Assembly (NCBI RefSeq): GCF_002847345.1
Contig: NZ_LXFV01000016.1
Coordinates: 124,001-188,000 of the forward strand
Direction of reading: 5' to 3'
From: Pectobacterium peruviense
GTDB lineage: Bacteria > Pseudomonadota > Gammaproteobacteria > Enterobacterales > Enterobacteriaceae
DNA: 64,000 nt
The notes under the pieces were generated by a model, which was given only the letters and a program-made list of their open reading frames with translations, was not told where the DNA came from and made no database searches. Positions 63,084 to 64,000 of this stretch are shown here, one piece after another. Numbering within the stretch: the first letter of the stretch is position 1; each line of letters opens with the position of its first letter. A program made the position numbers and the translations under genes.

Positions 63084-64000
63084 CTAAACCCGCACGACAT
63101 CCACCAGACAGCTCATGGCGTTCGGCCCCTGCGTCAGCGGCGACGTGCCAATATCCAGCGTCAGTACATTCGCATTTCCTGATTGTTCAACCGGATGCCA
63201 CGTTTTCTGGCCGAAGCCGGGCTCAAACCAGGCACCGGTGGACATGATCACGACGCCCGGCTTTACGCCGTCGGTAATCTGTACGCCAGCCAGAATACGA
63301 CCACGCGCATTTCTGACTTCCACCTGTGAACGGTCGATAATATCCCGTGCAGCAGCGTCCTGCGGATGCATGTACAGCGTCTCTTTTCCTGCGGTCTTAT
63401 TCGCGGCAACCTGCGGCGTAGCCGCCAGTTGGCTGTGTAAGCGGTCAGATGGCTGAATGGAAATAAAGTGCAGCGGCCATTCTTCCGTGCTTTTGGCTCC
63501 CAGCCATTCAACGGGAGGCTGCCACTCAGGATGCGGCGCAAAATCGGCATAGCCATAGCTGGCGATGGCTGAGCTGAACAATTCGATCTTACCGCTTGGC
63601 GTACTCAAGGCATGCTGCTGCGGATCGCGGCGGAAATCCTCAAAGAACACAAACGGCTTTTCATCCATCGGGATTTCTACATGCCCCTGCTGCCAGAAAT
63701 CCTCAAATGACGGCCAGCTGTCAGCGAAATCTCGCTGCTTTGCTCTACACTCGTCATAAAGATGTTCCAGCCACTGCTGCTCGCTGCGGTTCTGCGTGAA
63801 CGTGTCTTTATAGCCCAGACGCTCCGCCAGTTCGCTGAAGATATCCACGTCGTTACGCGCCTGATGTTGCGGCGCAATCGCCTGATGCATGGCAAAGATA
63901 AAGCGATCGCGGGACGATCCGCCGATATCATTACGCTCCAGCGTGGTGGTGACAGGCAGCACGATGTCAGCCATCTGCGCCGCGGGTGTCCAGACGATAT
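63084..64000 (-). CDS. Molybdopterin oxidoreductase, C-terminal part (cut by window edge)
   Basis: The minus-strand frame is open from the right edge to a stop at 63084, covering about 304 codons. It includes MADIVLPVTTTLERNDIGGS, typical of the TMAO/biotin-sulfoxide/DMSO reductase family, and the C-terminal dinucleotide-binding beta barrel (SGKIELFS; HPQDAAARDIIDRSQVEVRN; GVVIMSTGAWFEPG). The enzyme uses bis-MGD to reduce an S- or N-oxide. Substrate, signal peptide and cysteine/serine Mo ligand lie outside the window, so the exact member (BisC, TorA/TorZ, DmsA-like) is open. The internal ATG at 63974 is not the real start. Confidence 0.88.
   Translation of the reverse strand, partial: IVWTPAAQMADIVLPVTTTLERNDIGGSSRDRFIFAMHQAIAPQHQARNDVDIFSELAERLGYKDTFTQNRSEQQWLEHLYDECRAKQRDFADSWPSFEDFWQQGHVEIPMDEKPFVFFEDFRRDPQQHALSTPSGKIELFSSAIASYGYADFAPHPEWQPPVEWLGAKSTEEWPLHFISIQPSDRLHSQLAATPQVAANKTAGKETLYMHPQDAAARDIIDRSQVEVRNARGRILAGVQITDGVKPGVVIMSTGAWFEPGFGQKTWHPVEQSGNANVLTLDIGTSPLTQGPNAMSCLVDVVRV

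Overview
The window is chromosomal DNA of a plant-associated enterobacterium. The soft-rot genus Pectobacterium fits best. Proteins closely resemble E. coli orthologues, and many blocks keep E. coli gene order (rpsB-tsf-pyrH-frr-dxr-uppS-cdsA-rseP-bamA-skp-lpxD-fabZ-lpxA-lpxB-rnhB-dnaE-accA; map-glnD-dapD-yaeH; yqcA-truC-yqcC / csrB-type RNA / syd-queF-ppnN). A CsrB/RsmB-type RNA, a GcvB RNA and a Yersinia/Pectobacterium-type palindromic repeat also fit. The genus assignment is inference from memory; no search was possible.

Layout. 1-2900: the 5' part of mltB (cut by the window edge), a PhnA/YjdM-type protein and a CSS-EAL c-di-GMP phosphodiesterase. 3100-10840: a complete ferric-citrate system, fecIR-fecABCDE, with Fur boxes before fecI and before fecA and a hairpin between fecA and fecB. 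11033-13409: a glutathione S-transferase and a two-gene hydroxyarylic acid decarboxylase unit (subunits C and D; subunit B is not here). 13440-16200: an AT-rich accessory patch next to mutS with a frameshifted hcp (type VI secretion tube protein), two tandem paralogous small membrane proteins, a convergent DUF4225 protein, and two gene remnants. 16201-18765: mutS.

18836-43686 is mostly housekeeping on the minus strand: nlpE, yaeQ, (yaeP-rof on plus), tilS, yaeR, accA, dnaE, rnhB, then lipid A / outer-membrane biogenesis (lpxB-lpxA-fabZ-lpxD-skp-bamA-rseP-cdsA-uppS-dxr) and translation genes (frr, pyrH, tsf, rpsB), with map divergent from rpsB. 43729-47742: glnD, dapD and yaeH on plus. 47848-54261: yqcA-truC-yqcC, a MarR regulator plus exported amidohydrolase insertion, the RsmB RNA with an upstream GacA/UvrY box, syd and queF. 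54294-64000: a palindromic repeat, ppnN, xni, rlmM, ygdD, gcvA with divergent gcvB, a YgdI/YgdR lipoprotein, csdA-csdE, tcdA, and the 3' part of a molybdopterin oxidoreductase gene running off the right edge.

The most unusual part is the hcp patch (13.6-16.2 kb). It looks like a small, partly decayed type VI cargo/immunity module in the variable region beside mutS. Two apparent small ORFs, at 52.2-52.6 kb and 59.7-60.0 kb, are really regulatory RNAs (RsmB and GcvB). Relative to E. coli, ldcC, arfB, sdaCB and the fuc genes are missing from their usual places.
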